NCBI RefSeq assembly: GCF_014839805.1
Contig: NC_051120.1
Coordinates: 434,001-498,000, forward strand
DNA length: 64,000 nt
Source: Manduca sexta
Taxonomy: Eukaryota > Arthropoda > Insecta > Lepidoptera > Sphingidae
Direction: 5' to 3'
Numbering within the stretch: position 1 is the stretch's first letter; each line of letters opens with the position of its first letter. Positions 11,051 to 24,140 of this stretch are shown one piece after another. A program made the position numbers and the translations under genes. The notes under the pieces were generated by a model that made no database searches, was not told where the DNA came from, and saw only the letters and a program-made list of their open reading frames with translations.

Positions 11051-13438
11051 TAGATAACCCTTTCTTATTACTGTTAAAATGTGCCACCATCCTTCAGGGC
11101 ATTATTAAAGTATCATATTAATTGTTAGTAATAAAAAAGCAGGTAAATACAATTGACAGATTGTTTGAAAGCATTAATAATCATTGCTGTGGTCATGAAA
11201 AGCATTGCTCCATCTAAATTACAAATCTTTACAGGTTGTGTCACCAAGAGCATTAAAATATGTTGACAATTTATCAATAAAATTTTGGAACAGTTTTTTG
11301 TGACATTGCTTTTAATTCCTTTACTTATAATTCAATTGTCAAAACCAGAATTAAGATACCTCTGTTATACTCATTTGCTCATCAATGTTACACTTTAGAC
11401 AGTTTAATTATTTAAAGAGCTACACAAAACCAAAAATATATATCTGCTCTGTTATAAGTATCTTTGGGTACAAAATGGCCTTAATAACTAAGGAGCATTA
11501 AGCTTTTTTCCCATCATAACTATCCTTACACGGCTGGTCAAGACACACGCACATTCAAATATATTACAACTTCACCTATACTGTGTTGCCTGTTTTAAAG
11601 TCCTTTCAATAATTGTATTATATTAAATTACTGTTACTTTCATAAATTCATCGATACATAGATCTCTAAATAATATTAATAAAAAATATACATTTGTTGC
11701 CACTGCACCAATATTTAAATTTGCATGCTGTGGTCTCCTATAATTGTAGAAGTATGTCACACTGTTAATTGTGAAAATGCTACACCATTGTTTTTATTAT
11801 AGATCTGTATACTTCATTGGAGGTCCTTAAATAAATAAATAAATAAAGTACACAGATTTCTTTCACCATTCATAAAATAAATTATTTTACATCAAGACAT
11901 GATCAGTCTTACTTATAAACATGTGTTAGTGTTAAGAGATTATAAAGAATTGCTTAAATAGCTGTCAAAAACATCACCAGTCTCCTAGTTTAAACCAAAT
12001 TGAGAGACAAGATGGCAGGTTTCGACTTCAGCCGATCGAGTAAATTTGTGACTTAACTAAGCATAGCTTAGCCAAATTTTTATTAGTAAGACTGTATGTT
12101 GACTAGCCTATACTGTCAAAAGTCATGAATTTTAAATATAGATGATTTAAAAATCACCACATGTGGCTGTTTATGTAAGTGCATTAAACTGCATTGCAAC
12201 ATTTTGGATGAACTCTACAAACTTTTAAGGTACAATAACTGCATTAAGTATTGACAATGTATTTTGATAATTGTCACTAAATATGTTGGAATTAGTTTTA
12301 AATTTAAGTTATATTCACGCAAGATACTAAATGCCAGCTTCATTTTTGCAATAATTTGCTAAATAAGAAATCTTGCATTCATAATTGAAAACATTTTCTA
12401 CTACTTGATCATACTAATATTGCCAATAACCAGAGAGATTGAAACAAATTCAAATGATACTGTAATTAAGTTTTCATTGCCAGCTGCAGAGGCAGCTTTT
12501 CACTTCATCAATTTTTAGGTAATGTGACAGGGCTAAACTCATTACAAGATTTCACTTTATTTATTTCTGGAAGTTATCTGTACTCAAGATTTCAACACAA
12601 AGTAACATGAAATGAGTGTATTGCAAAAAGTAAGTTACATGATTCAGCATTTCATTATTGGCAATATACAGACTGTTTTAATCAAATATTAAACAAATTT
12701 ATGTTCTCTGCAACAAGGTCATGTTTTATATCAATTTTATGTTTATGAAATAATAATTTTAACGTAATTCAAGCAATACTTCGACACGTTTTATCATTAT
12801 CATTTTTAGATTACGTGCAATTTCGCTGAAATGACATCGATCGGGTAATTTTTCATAGCCACTGCGTTGTACACATAAAATGTGAAGATAAAGTTGATAA
12901 GATAAGCGACTAGAAAGTTATATGCACATAATGTGCAAAAATATCTTTGCAAACTACACTGGTGTTCATACGTCAAGCAGCGTAATTGTGCGTTATGACT
13001 CAAGTACTATCACACGGTCAACAAATGAACTAATATACATCATTACGCGCAGATAAACTATGTAAAACATCTAGAAAGTACCAAATAACATGTCATGAAA
13101 GTGTAAAACGCCGTATTTCGACCAAAAATCGAAATATGCTTGACGTTATGACGTTAGGGGGGGTCCAATATTTTCGGTCGCATTCTTGTGACTGCGCACC
13201 GTCTGGCGAGCATTTTTCTAATTTTAGAACATACCACGACGCGATAAAATACATCCAAATAGAGGTAAAAAAACAAAACACTCAATTGCAACGGTGATAT
13301 CTCACTGGGGACATTCTCGAAAGCGGCACGAACCCGCGACGTGGGGCCACGACACGATTAGGGTTAGACGATTTTTTCAATCACATTTTTATCACTAGAA
13401 CGGCACATTTCCAACTATAATTGCACATATACCTTTAC
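11051..13438. other. Low-repeat AT-rich stretch, possible intron
   Basis: No convincing exon on either strand. It contains a (AAAT)n run at 11825-11848 and a tiny plus-strand frame at about 12012 (MAGFDFSRSSKFVT, stop) with a good start context but no support. If the exon at 13439-13478 is real, this is its first intron. Confidence 0.4.
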
Positions 13439-13478
13439 TTTCAGCGGTTTCGGTAATATTTCTCACGTCATCAACCAT
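13439..13478 (-). CDS. Possible first coding exon, minus strand
   Basis: ATG at 13478-13476 in a strong start context (GGCAAGATGG, A at -3 and G at +4), followed by 13 full codons (MVDDVRNITETAE) and one base, then a splice donor GTAAAGGT at 13438. The region upstream on the minus strand (13479 to about 13600) has the look of a 5'UTR, with an initiator-like GCAGTG near 13600 and a short upstream frame. I do not recognise the protein and could not find exon 2; it would lie leftward, possibly beyond the N gap. The alternative is a chance match. Confidence 0.4.
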
Positions 13479-13605
13479 CTTGCCGGATGACAGTCACACA
13501 CTTATTCACTTTTTATTCGAACATATTTCGAAAACTCATACTTTGGTTCACTATTTTCAGCCAGCGAGCGAGCGATCTATACGACGACACTTCGTTCCGT
13601 TCACT
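13479..13605 (-). promoter_or_regulatory. Possible 5'UTR and initiator of the minus-strand gene
   Basis: Less AT-rich than its surroundings, with CG-rich motifs (cgtcgtatagatcgctcg on the minus strand) and GGCAGTGAAC at about 13594-13603 resembling the arthropod initiator TCAGT. No TATA box seen. Confidence 0.35.
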
Positions 13606-14591
13606 GCCAACAACGACGAAAAAACTGCGATGGCGAACAACCTTCGGTTCGTTTGTTGAATTTTATCGATGGCGTCATCGACAGCCTTAGATAATTATGC
13701 AAAAATATTTTATTTTTCGCAAAGAAAATTATCAGCTGATTAATGTTTTCCTTTCGCGATTCACTTGAAAAGAATACCTGCAATTTTGTTTCAAAGTCAA
13801 CTTGAAATTTTATAAAGTCACTGTTCGGCGTGACATTCTTATTCATCTAACTTGAAGTTGAACCAAATAATTAATATTATTTAATTATTAAGATAATTGT
13901 GTATAATTAATGATATTTTTATAAATATTAAAATTATAATTTTTATATCCATTTTTTTAAAAAAAGTCTTCATTTTTTATATGGGCAATACTGTCTTTGT
14001 ACTAACGACATCTGTTGGCTCAGGGAACGTGATCTCGATCTAATGAGCTTTACAAGTCTCTAGCCAGAGTAGTTTTGATTTAGTTGTACAAGTAATTTTA
14101 CATATATTTTATAGATGGCGCTGTTAAAAGTTTCGTCGTAACTTAAATTTCTACCTATCACTGCTATTATGTATGTACGTTCACATAAGATATGGAATAT
14201 AGGAAGAATTTTAACCTCATCTGTTATGTCATGGGGATACAAAACTACATTTTAGGATATTACATAACTAAGTATATTATATTTAATTTCTTTTTCGTAG
14301 CCCAAGATACAGACTAGCCTATTTTGGATACCCTTGGTAAAATGTTATTTTGTTTTTAGTAATTTGCTTTTAATTTATCATTACAATTGTAAAATCATTG
14401 CAATTTTTATTTTCAATAAACTTATTTTAATTACTATTTAAGTTGTCTTAATTTTATTGGTAATTTTTTTTAAAAAAGATATTTACTTCATTTTTATTTC
14501 TTCTACTAATTCATTTTCCCAATTCTTCCCATGTTACGGTACATGGCTAACTTTGCGACTGACATAAGTAGGTGGACTTTATAATTAAACT
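13606..14591. other. Spacer, nothing recognised
   Basis: AT-rich sequence between the proposed minus-strand start and the MITE. The frames at 13601-13846 and 14060-14242 show no domain features. Confidence 0.45.
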
Positions 14592-14595
14592 TTAA

Positions 14596-14829
14596 GGCGA
14601 TACCTCAAGGTCCATTTTCATACATTTTGTTTCGGCTTTAATCTGGGTAACTAAACAAGTATTGGCAAGTAAAGAATTTAAATTCACGTCTAGTTAGTGA
14701 TTAGTTCTCGCAGTTGAAAGAAAAACGTAAAAATAATTAATAATCATGGATATTTCGGCCTTTAAAATTTAATATGACGAAATTTAAAGCCGAAACAAAA
14801 TGTATGAAAATGGACCTTGAGGTATCGCC
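14596..14829 (+). mobile_element. Intact TTAA-flanked MITE
   Basis: 234 bp element with near-perfect inverted ends of about 45 bp (GGCGATACCTCAAGGTCC... and its mirror), flanked by TTAA at 14592-14595 and 14830-14833. No coding capacity. A TTAA target is typical of piggyBac-type transposases, though the end does not start with the usual CCY, so the class is inferred. A second, broken copy lies at 1651-1839. Confidence 0.92.
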
Positions 14830-14833
14830 TTAA

Positions 14834-15989
14834 ATTGATTTATTTAAATTTAAAGTCTACCTACCTTTAAATTTGATCCTTTAGCTTTTGCTCCTGGCCC
14901 TTTCCGATGTAAAGTCTTTTACCAGAATAAGAAATAGGCATCGAGCCAACAGGACTCAAGGATAATGCGCAAAAAAAGAACAATCGTTATGATTTAATTG
15001 GCAACAACTATTTCAACATTTATTGCTTATGGCAGGTCAGTTAAATTACTCTGTTGTAGACTTGGGCAATTAAAAAAGATTGCTTCTATGATGTTTTAAA
15101 AGTCACTGGGACTGCCATTGTATTTGATATCTAAATAAGTAGGCCGTCGTTATTTACAAGAGAAATGGAGGCTAGTAAATCGTATTTTTTTACGATATAG
15201 CTTTTTATATTTTATAACTACTTATTGATATCGGAATTATGTACTTGTAATATTATATAATAAAAATAATTGATAGAATAATATCTAATGTATTTATATT
15301 GTTTTCTACAAGCATGAAATTTTAGTTATTTCTGTTAGTAAGTAGTAGCGCGGGAGCATAATTGTATTTAGGTGTTTATAGACATCGTGGCGAGTGTGGT
15401 GTACTGGGCATTATTATTTACACTATTATTCGAATAAATGAGAAGATTACGTAATGATCATTTCTTTAACAAATGGCAAGCGATAATGTATAAAACATTT
15501 GTCGACCTTCTAGCTTCGAAGTCTTCCTTTTTTAAACATTTGGAAAGAAATTGAATGAATGAACCCAAAAAAAATTTAGTTTCTTAAAACTGTTACTCAG
15601 CCTATTGAACATTGAAGCCTTTTATTTTTTCCCGCTCTTAATTCTCTTACGGTAAAACAACTTTTTCAATACCGGTTTTTGAATAAATCGGCAAACGGAG
15701 GTCAATGTTTACTTGATATTATATTGAAAATTTAAGAAGTACCGATCAGTATATCGAAGCAGGTTAATAGCCGACCCTCTCTATTTTACAACATTGTATA
15801 TAATTGTATGAATCCGTTTGCGCTCTAAAAACAGGTCAATTCGGCTTTGATGTGATATTCAGTAATGTGTAAGGTAGTATTTAATTAGACTATTGACTTT
15901 TTTAGAATGTCATATCAACATTCCGAAAGACATCACCATACAACGCGGCAGAACTCCAAATTCCATCCACATCACCTTGGAGGTTGGCA
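14834..15989. other. Spacer, nothing recognised
   Basis: No gene, RNA or repeat family identified on either strand. Confidence 0.45.
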
Positions 15990-16415
15990 ATCCACTACAG
16001 GGGCCTTATTCTCTATCCCGCACGTTATTTTGACAGTGTGTAACAAGCACGTAACACAACGCATCATGTTTAGGACTATAGAAATTTGGCTTACAGAACA
16101 CCATCCCACGCACATTTCTCGAAGATAACATGACACGGCCGCGTTACGCGTTTACACTATCATACAGAATAAGGGCCCAGTACGTTTCTGCCGACATTTT
16201 TTACCACGCACTACAAAAATATGTCACCAATTGACACCAGCAGCTTTTCAGGATGAATACGACCTGGAGACCTTAAAAAAAGAGCGTATTCTTACCTAAA
16301 AGGTCGGCAACGCATCTCTATGCCCTCTGGTATTGTTCATGGGCGACGGTGATCACTTACCAACAAGTGAACGGTATGCTCGTTTGCCCGCTGTAACATT
16401 AAAAAAAACCTGAAA
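15990..16415 (+). repeat. Repeat family G (LINE or SINE 3' region)
   Basis: Contains 'ggccttattctctatcccg', 'aacatgacacggccgcgtta', 'aaaggtcggcaacgcatctc' and 'atgctcgtttgcccgctgta', ending in an A-run. I recognise the last two phrases as part of a repeat widespread in lepidopteran genomes. 16416-17228 beyond it is unrecognised. Confidence 0.65.
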
Positions 16416-17230
16416 GGAAGTCATGGGTGCCCGTAATAACACTATTCCGAAAGGATTACAAAGTATTGTCGCGTATTTGTTGTACTACATTCCTTATTCT
16501 TAGACAATATCCATCATACTACAAACCTCAAGCCACTTTCTTGTGGAAAATAGGTAAATATTTTGAAAGTCAAACATATGTGTTATTTATATTATGTTTA
16601 ATCTTGTTTATTCTAGCTCTCACACCAAGCTTATTACTCCACGTAGTCAAGCTAAGTTAATACTTGAATCCTGCTATTGGAATAAATATATGCATTTATA
16701 CTAATTACTTTTAAGGTAATATGTTTTTAAAACTTTAATAATATTATTTACAAACTTTAATTCACATACCTGCAATTTTAAATTTAAGTAGCGTCATATT
16801 TAGTTGAGGTGTTATTTTTATTTGATCAAAACTTGAATTGCAGTCGCACGTATAATTCTTCTAGTTCTAGCTTCTTCCCGAGATATAAATTGTTAATGTA
16901 AATCATAAATTTGTAAGATCTAAATCAAAGAGTTCTAAGCTCTTCATAAGTAAAGTGGACATTGGGAAGATTGATATCCATAAATTTTGCACTCATGCGA
17001 TGGTTACTCAATCTACCACGAAATAGCAAATTACCATGTAAAAGTTTTTTTTCATACTGTGATTTGAATGTTTTAATGCGCATATTTTCTGTAAATAAGT
17101 ATGTATATCTAAAGAATCTAGTCACACAGACATTTCAAATAAGATGACGACTTATTACCACATTGTAATAACTTTCGGAGCATAAGACAACAACTTATTA
17201 CCAATTAGTAATACTTTTTGTACTTTATAA

Positions 17231-17565
17231 GCGGCGATAGCCTAGTTGGGTGTGGAACGGACTGCCAAGACGAATGTCCGCAGGCTCAAATACCAAGGGC
17301 ACACACCTCTGACTTTTCTAAAAAATCATGTGTGTATTCTTTGTGAATATATCGTTCGCTTTAACGGTGAAGGAAAACATCGTGAGGAAACCTGCACATC
17401 TGAGAAGTTCTCTATAGGAATTTCGAAGGTGTGTGAAGTCTACCAATCCGCACTAGGCCAGCGTGGTGGACTAAGGCCTAATCCCTCTCAGTAGTAGAGG
17501 AGACCCGTGCTCAGCAGTGGGCAAGTATATAATACAGGGCTGATATTATTATTTATTATTATTAA
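17231..17565 (+). repeat. SINE family B, full-length plus copy
   Basis: Reference copy for the family. tRNA-like head GCGGCGATAGCCTAGTTGG contains an A box (TAGCCTAGTTGG); the B box (GGCTCAAATACC) lies about 40 bp on. The body includes 'gaaggaaaacatcgtgagga', 'cgcactaggccagcgtgg' and 'agcagtgggcaagtatataa', and the tail is (ATT)n. The tRNA-like part is a Pol III promoter, not a working tRNA. Confidence 0.9.
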
Positions 17566-17569
17566 TACT

Positions 17570-18700
17570 TTTGGAGCATAAATTTAGTCCTGATGTTCGT
17601 TCTATAACTAAATAAACTATTCAGTGTCTGTCGTAGATGTTGGGATATTTCGCTCGGACTCCAAACAAATACAGATAAATAAGTATCTACCGCTTACAGA
17701 ATGTTACAAAACTAAGACCAGGAGTCAAGAAACGCATAATTTCACACTAATTAACCGTGTTGGCTGCCGAAACGTTGTTTTTATTTGTGCGTGCGCACAT
17801 TGGCGTCAGAGTAAAAGTTCAATGTTGCTTCGCGTTTTCCACTGGCTCCAATAATGGCGATACACGCATCGAACGTATAGTGCGGCTGCCAGTGTCGTGT
17901 TTGCTTCGTAATCTTGTACCTTTTGCGTATGGAGTTCAGAGTTAATAGCGTTATTTTCCGAGGTTGGACATGATAAATGGAATACTATGATAATACATGA
18001 TATGATTACAATGACGACGAGGATGGGATTTTGTAAACTGGGGAATGATGCACAACAAAACAATATCGACCGTTACGTATCACGTTTAATGCAAAACTGA
18101 AAACTGACATGTTTCGAGCTTATTACCCACATTTGACATAATATTATACATTACAGAGATAACTTATTCCGCGAGAATTTCACGCTTTTTCCAATGTAAT
18201 TTTTTTTAGGAAAAGTATGGTTAGAGATTTGGTTTTCCAGTGATTTCTACTCATTGTTAAAATAACAGCAATAAGGCTTGACATTGTACTTGTAGTAAGT
18301 AATATGCAGGTTAAAGTAGTATGTGTGAAAATTAAATAGCTACTCTATATAGCCGTAGTCTTTACCACAAGTAAAATTAATAAAACATAGTAGTTTGTTA
18401 CAGATGTTAATATAGCTGAAAATTTATCGATAACAGTAAATTTATTTAGAATTCAAACATGTATTTGAATCTTCGTAACTTAAAAGCTTCGCATACTGCC
18501 TAAATTAATTGTAACGGGCTCTCAGACTTTATGATATAACCCGGACCAATTTACGCCACCGTCAAAATTAAACCACTGTATCGGCAATTAATTGATACTC
18601 AATTCGTCCGGATTATACGGCACTTTTGCCTTGCGGGTTTCGCCCACCTGTCTCGCTGGCCACTCAACTCGCAGTTTGCGTTTGACTTTCGAACGTGTTT
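17570..18700. other. Spacer upstream of the secreted-protein gene
   Basis: No exon found. 18530-18720 is less AT-rich and unique in this window, which fits a promoter-proximal region for the gene starting at 18792. Confidence 0.4.
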
Positions 18701-18761
18701 GTTAGGCGCGCGCGCCAAGTAAAGCTGTCAAAATTTGGCGGCAACAATTACGTGCACAGAA

Positions 18762-18796
18762 TATAAACAATAATTTCTTTTTTCGGTGGCCAGTAA
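18762..18796 (+). promoter_or_regulatory. TATA box and initiator
   Basis: TATAAA at 18762-18767 lies 30 bases before the A of an initiator-like CCAGTAA (A at 18792), the classic spacing for a Pol II core promoter. It predicts a 132-base 5'UTR ending at the ATG at 18924, with two very short upstream frames. Confidence 0.6.
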
Positions 18797-18923
18797 TATT
18801 GTGGTACAGAAATGTGTGGTTTATAGTGAATCGATTTGTAGAATAGTCCGATTAACTTTTAATTAAAATAGTAATGCGAGTGTCATAGTGTTTTGGTGAA
18901 AGTGTGAATTTTATTTTATAAAT

Positions 18924-18975
18924 ATGAAGTCGATTTTATTAGCAGGATGTATATTGTTACTGGCTGTCTGTGTTG
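18924..18975 (+). CDS. First exon of a secreted protein (signal peptide)
   Basis: ATG at 18924 opens MKSILLAGCILLLAVCV, a textbook signal peptide: one positive residue then an unbroken hydrophobic core. The exon ends one base into the next codon, at a strong donor G|GTGAGTTTTTT (18976). Insect genes for cuticle, odorant-binding and other secreted proteins often have an intron close to the signal peptide. I cannot say which family this is. Exon 2 is not identified; the first intron would be long and probably invaded by the repeats to the right. A TATA box and initiator at the expected distance support it. Confidence 0.6.
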
Positions 18976-20371
18976 GTGAGTTTTTTTTATTCAGACTCTC
19001 TAAAGAAATGGACATCTTACTTTCTAGTTACATTCGTTAATAAATCATCATGATTACCAAAGTCGTCTAAAAATACCACAAAATATTACATTTTCACAAC
19101 ACTTCAATTTATTAACATACTTATTTTTTTATAATAATATGTTCAAGGAATTTTTAAGTCATAATATTTAATTACTATTTATCATAAAATAAACATTAAT
19201 GTATTTTAATTGACTCATTAACGTCTTCATTACTTACCAGCTATCAAACTACACATTTAGTACATAGGTTTACAGTAAAAGATGTCGTTTTATTCGTAAA
19301 TCTCCATGCACATATCTTTTACATAATATATATGATTATAACACATAATAAGAATGCATAGCTCAACATTGTAACACTTTCGCGTAAGAGAAAGTATTTT
19401 CAATGTCATTAATATAAATAATGACCAAGTCTTCCGCGTAGCTATATGAGGAATGGAAATCGGCAATTAGTCGAACCGGATATGCGACATTTTGGTGATA
19501 CGGTTCAAAGTATTTTGTATTCTGAGCAGAAGGTTTTTAGATACAAATTAACGTACAAAGTTTTCGCCCTTTACATTTTTTAATAAGTAATATTTTTGTG
19601 CACTATTTTGGTAATTTTTTACACAACATAACATTGAACAGCTTTATATAGATTACATATAAGTCGCAATATCATAATACTATAAAAAGTACCGATATTT
19701 TTAGTGTTTGCATTTCATAAACAAAACACAAATTAAATGAAACTAAAATAACACTAACTGCTGTAAAGCTCTGAGTAAAGATAAAATAAATCGACTATAA
19801 TTTACGATGTTGTCAATATTGTGTTACGAAAGAGAAGCCCTGAGTGTAGTCATTAATAACGTAGTAGAAACAAGAGCTGTTTGTCCTTTGAATTAATAGC
19901 AAATTCCATTACGTTCGTAACTCTATCAGTTTATAGCACAACAATAAATCGAGTTTTGTTTACTACATTCGTCGAATATTTAGGTTATATAAGAAGTAAA
20001 AAAAGGCAATATTTACCGTCACCTATTTCACAGGTTTAGATAAATTAATGTGCAAATTTTTAAAGAAATAAACAAAGCATAATTGATTGTCTTTCAATAT
20101 TTGTTAGAGAAATTAAAGAGCATTAATTTAATTAGTTAATACAATTCGCTGTTCATGCAAATCTTCCTGCCGCTTCATTATAACCTCGACATATGCAAAA
20201 GTTTTACACGCCGTTGCTATTACGCAAAAGTAAAAAATTCAAAACGCTCATACAACGGTCAGTCAGGGTCACAGCGGTTCACTAACGCTTTACTTAATTT
20301 TAAGAAATGGTCAAACTGCAAGCGTGGTTCCGAGTTGTTAACATTTTTATTTCTTTTTTTATCCGCGCACT
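18976..20371. other. Probable intron sequence, no exon found
   Basis: AT-rich, no recognised repeat. The frame at 20155-20379 has no domain features. Confidence 0.4.
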
Positions 20372-20600
20372 GCAAATGACCCCACTGTAACAGATGGTAA
20401 GTGGGGTCCAATTGAATGTCGACTGACGAGGGATGATGGTCCTTTGGTAGTCCAAATAGTTATACCGGCCTGTTGGAACCGGATATACACAGGCTGATCC
20501 CGGAGCGCGACACACTTACGTGGGCTACTATGATGGGTTTTAATATCTTATGTACGGTGGTGGCTATCCAGGCGGATATCAAATATATCCTATCACCAGA
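20372..20600 (-). repeat. Repeat family C copy
   Basis: Minus-strand copy with 'ccccactgtaacagatggta' (plus-strand reading) through 'ataccggcctgttggaacc' to the 'gcgacacacttacgtgggc' section. 20601-21594 beyond it is unrecognised. Confidence 0.7.
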
Positions 20601-21594
20601 ATTTATCAATCCATCTGAAATGGTAGCTTTGAGAAAGAAACATTTCCTAAACCAAATCTAAATATTTCAGCCTCCAAGCAGCAGTGTTTAAACATTGTTG
20701 GTTGATACGAGAGCTAAATTATTAAGATTTAGATGCTTTTAAGATTTGATATTCATAGCTGTTCAATACCTCCTTATTTGACGTTCTTAAATCTAAACAG
20801 ATTGTGTTTATCATCTGGCAAATGACTTATCTTAACATAATATTATACTTGTTTAGAAATAACTAATATCATTACTAAGTAGAAGATAGTGTTTACTTAA
20901 GTTACTGTTAATTTATTTTAATTATTAGGTTTATTCAGGGCCCTTCTAGGCAATCATGTCACGTCTGTGCCTATTGGGTTTCATAATATGGTGACCTAAG
21001 CACTCCAATACTTTACTTGTAAATGTGTTCATTTAGCTCTTTTGTTAAGGATAAATAAATATAAGTAAAACGTTGTTTTGCAATCGAGGTTTATTTTAAA
21101 GTAATGTATGAAAAAATATATTTAAAAGTTTATTTCACCGAACGGAAGTTGCGGTATCCCTTAGTGTTTTCGGATATTATTCAAAAACCGCAAATATTTA
21201 TGTCAGAATAAGACTTGTTTATAGTTTTAAGTTGTGTCACTCGTCTATATTTCAATTTTGATAACATTTTTGCTGTTTGAAATTATTAACATGTTATCAT
21301 ACAAATTATGACCACCATTCAGCATTAATAAAACAAATATTCTATTTTAATACCCCTTACATCTCCTATCAACCTCACTTAATAACAAGGTCATAAAATC
21401 GCTGTCCGCTGTCATTCGGACCTCGAAGTAACAGTACATACATGGCATCTGACCGCGGTCCCCGGACTCCCTTACAGTTATTCACCTCCGTTTACCGGGT
21501 TAATGTTGACTTGATACTGACTGCAGGTTGGACTGGCTGTTGTGTGTTAACGGATGTAGCAACAAACCTCAATACATTGTAGAGTTGGGTTTTT

Positions 21595-21796
21595 GTACAC
21601 ACACTTCACGCATTCATCCCCGAAGGGGTTTACAGAGGCGTAACCAGGGCACCTACTTTTCGCCAAGTGTGTTCCGTCCCATGATGTGATAGGGGGCGAG
21701 CCTATCGCCATTTCGGGCACAAATTTCAGTCTCCAGGCTAATACTGAGCAGAAAACCCAAATATCACTTTGCCCGAGCTGGGATTCGAACCCAGTA
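21595..21796 (-). repeat. SINE family A, head truncated
   Basis: Minus-strand copy with well-kept body and B box (GGGTTCGAATCCC near 21780-21792), but the A-box head is missing. 21800-22380 beyond it is unrecognised, apart from a moderately GC-rich patch at 22180-22250. Confidence 0.8.
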
Positions 21797-22384
21797 CTTG
21801 TAAATTAAGTTTATTTGTTAATTAGTGCATTATTATTAGATAATATTTAATGCTTTTGGATCTTATCAACATGTCTGTCACATTTAGACTTTTCTAAAAT
21901 GCTTTGACTTCAATGAACATACTGAAAGCTGGTTTACATGATAATAATAACTTATTAGTTCATGTTATTGAGACCATTACGGACATGATTCCGGACAAAC
22001 AGACAAAAAAACTATAAAATGCCTTGATTAATAACAAAAAATCACATCAATGTGGAAATAAAACCATATTTCTAAATCACATTAAAATAATTATTCATAT
22101 AGCACATAATTATAAATGTTATAATTTAATATACTTTATTAAGAAATATATAACTGTACATTTAATTATAATTATAGTTACCACCGAAGGCGTTTGCTGG
22201 TGATTCCGTCTCGGGTGGTTACCACGACCATGGTCGTGTTGAAACAGCGACTACCTTTATAAACGTCATTGTAAAGTCAAGGTTAATTTCAATTAAATGG
22301 TCGATAATAGCATTTTTAAATATTTCTTACCTATAACACTGTTAAAGTAATGATAATAATAAGTACTTGGCTTACATCACTTTT

Positions 22385-22740
22385 GGGATGTACATCTAAT
22401 GGGGGGCAAGTCACCGTCTGCCTTGAATACGAAAGATTGAGACATTTTACTTGGCAGGCGTCCCGTTGTCTCAATCAATAGCCCAGCAACCAGTCCAGCT
22501 GGATCCCATCCATAGACCCAGTATAATTACCATCTTTTCTGCAGTAGTACCTACACCTTGCAAGCGCTGTTTTTGGTTGTATTTTCTCCATAAATACAGA
22601 CAGAGAGAGTACTTGCAAGGTGTATAAACCCCAACTAGTTTAAGGTATCTTCAAGGGTCCTCTACGTGTTGTATCCATGTCCCCACGCAAGCCTTCTAAA
22701 AGGACCGGCCTTTATACCGTGATATCCCGCAGGAAAGATA
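22385..22740 (-). repeat. Repeat family F (LINE-like)
   Basis: Mirror of 63143-63450: shared phrases include 'ttgcaaggtgtataaacccc' and 'acccagtataattaccatc' (plus-strand reading here). No long frame remains. A short LINE-tail scrap (catcatcatcagccgtagga) follows at 22832-22925. Confidence 0.65.
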
Positions 22741-22925
22741 CAAAATAAGTACCTATAAACATCTATGAACCAAGAATGTAATAAGAATACCTATAGCGAT
22801 ATTATCTCTTGGTGCTTTAGATATTAAGTCATCATCATCAGCCGTAGGATTCTTCTAAACATGCGCCTCCCCAAATTTTTTCCGATCGACCTATTGGTAC
22901 CGGCCCGAATCCAGCGACCTCCTAA

Positions 22926-23369
22926 CATTTAAGCCTCATAATGTCCAGTAATACATTGGCTATAATTTCCCTCAAATCGGAGCACCACAATGTTAAGAAA
23001 GAAATAAGTCATGTATTTTTTATTATGACGGCAAAATAATTCAACAGCAGATGTTATAAACAGCGTATACTGTCTGATGTTCGTATTACTCATAACTGCG
23101 AGTCGTTCACGCGTATCGCAAGCGTTAAGGCCAGCGTATCTAGCTTCGTGTCTATTTTTGTTCAATTACCTAGATGAAGGTAGTTATTCAAGACAACAAA
23201 ATCAAGAAGTTTTACTATTTTCAAAAAGTACGAGCCACTTAAATAAGGAAGAATTAGTGTTCAAAACACTAGTGATTATTGGCATGGAGAATTACTGAGT
23301 TGTGTCGTGTGTGTTTTATTTAGATTTCACATGTCATAATGTTTATATTATGCTGATTACAGTATGTTT
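22926..23369. other. Left flank of duplication copy 2
   Basis: No gene recognised. Contains frames at 22929-23165 and 23077-23298 without supporting features. The breakpoint cannot be placed because the matching flank of copy 1 lies before base 1. Confidence 0.4.
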
Positions 23370-23892
23370 TAATAAGAATAGTTTAGTGTTATTTAGTGAG
23401 AGAAATAAACAAGCAATGGCAAGTATATAAACTTTCTTTTCTTCATTATCTTCTAGATATTTGTTTTTATGCATTGTAATAAAATAAATAAGTTCCTAAA
23501 TAAAGTAATCATCGTAATCAACATCCCCATAAACTCCATTGTTGAACTTGCCTTCTCTAAAGAAATAAACTAAGACAGGTTATTTTCTTAAACCACGAAA
23601 TCATTTAATGTTTGATTTTTATATCCTATTTACTTAGAAACGAGTCGCGCACTGCGTCTTAAATTGTAGTGACCAGCTTGAATAATGTAACACTTGGATT
23701 CTTAGCGATGTTAGGAAAGACACTAGCTACACATTTATATAGATTGACGTAGTTTAAAATACTTAACATTCAAATATTTTGTTATATTATATAAGTTCAA
23801 AAATATATTATGAATAGGTTTGGATGTTTGTAAGAACTAAATGCCAAAACCACTAAATGTATTTGGATGAATTTTGTCATATAAATTTCATT

Positions 23893-24140
23893 CCTCCTAA
23901 CCGAATTTTGGCCACGGCGGCCAATTTTAACGGAGATCAGCCAGGTTTGAAAAATATAGTTCACAAGTGTGTGCGTAATACACAGGTGCACTCTCTGTTC
24001 CTTCACTCTCATAGTTCGGTGAGACGGCAAGTCGACATTAAACCATCATATAGACCATGTCATGCTTTAATCATCATTATCATCACCAGCTCGTTGCAGT
24101 CCACTGCTGGACATAGGCCTCTTCCAAGGTACGAACACTG
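23893..24140. repeat. LINE-related fragments, duplicate
   Basis: Counterpart of 525-775, including the reversed LINE tail 'cactgctggacataggcctc' at about 24100-24120. Confidence 0.6.

Noticed and set aside
12012..12056. 14-codon plus-strand frame with strong start context
   Set aside because: Too short, no conservation evidence, no promoter or splice support beyond a weak internal GTAAAT.
17231..17300. tRNA gene
   Set aside because: A and B boxes are present here and in the other SINE heads, but there is no full cloverleaf and the sequence continues into a SINE body.
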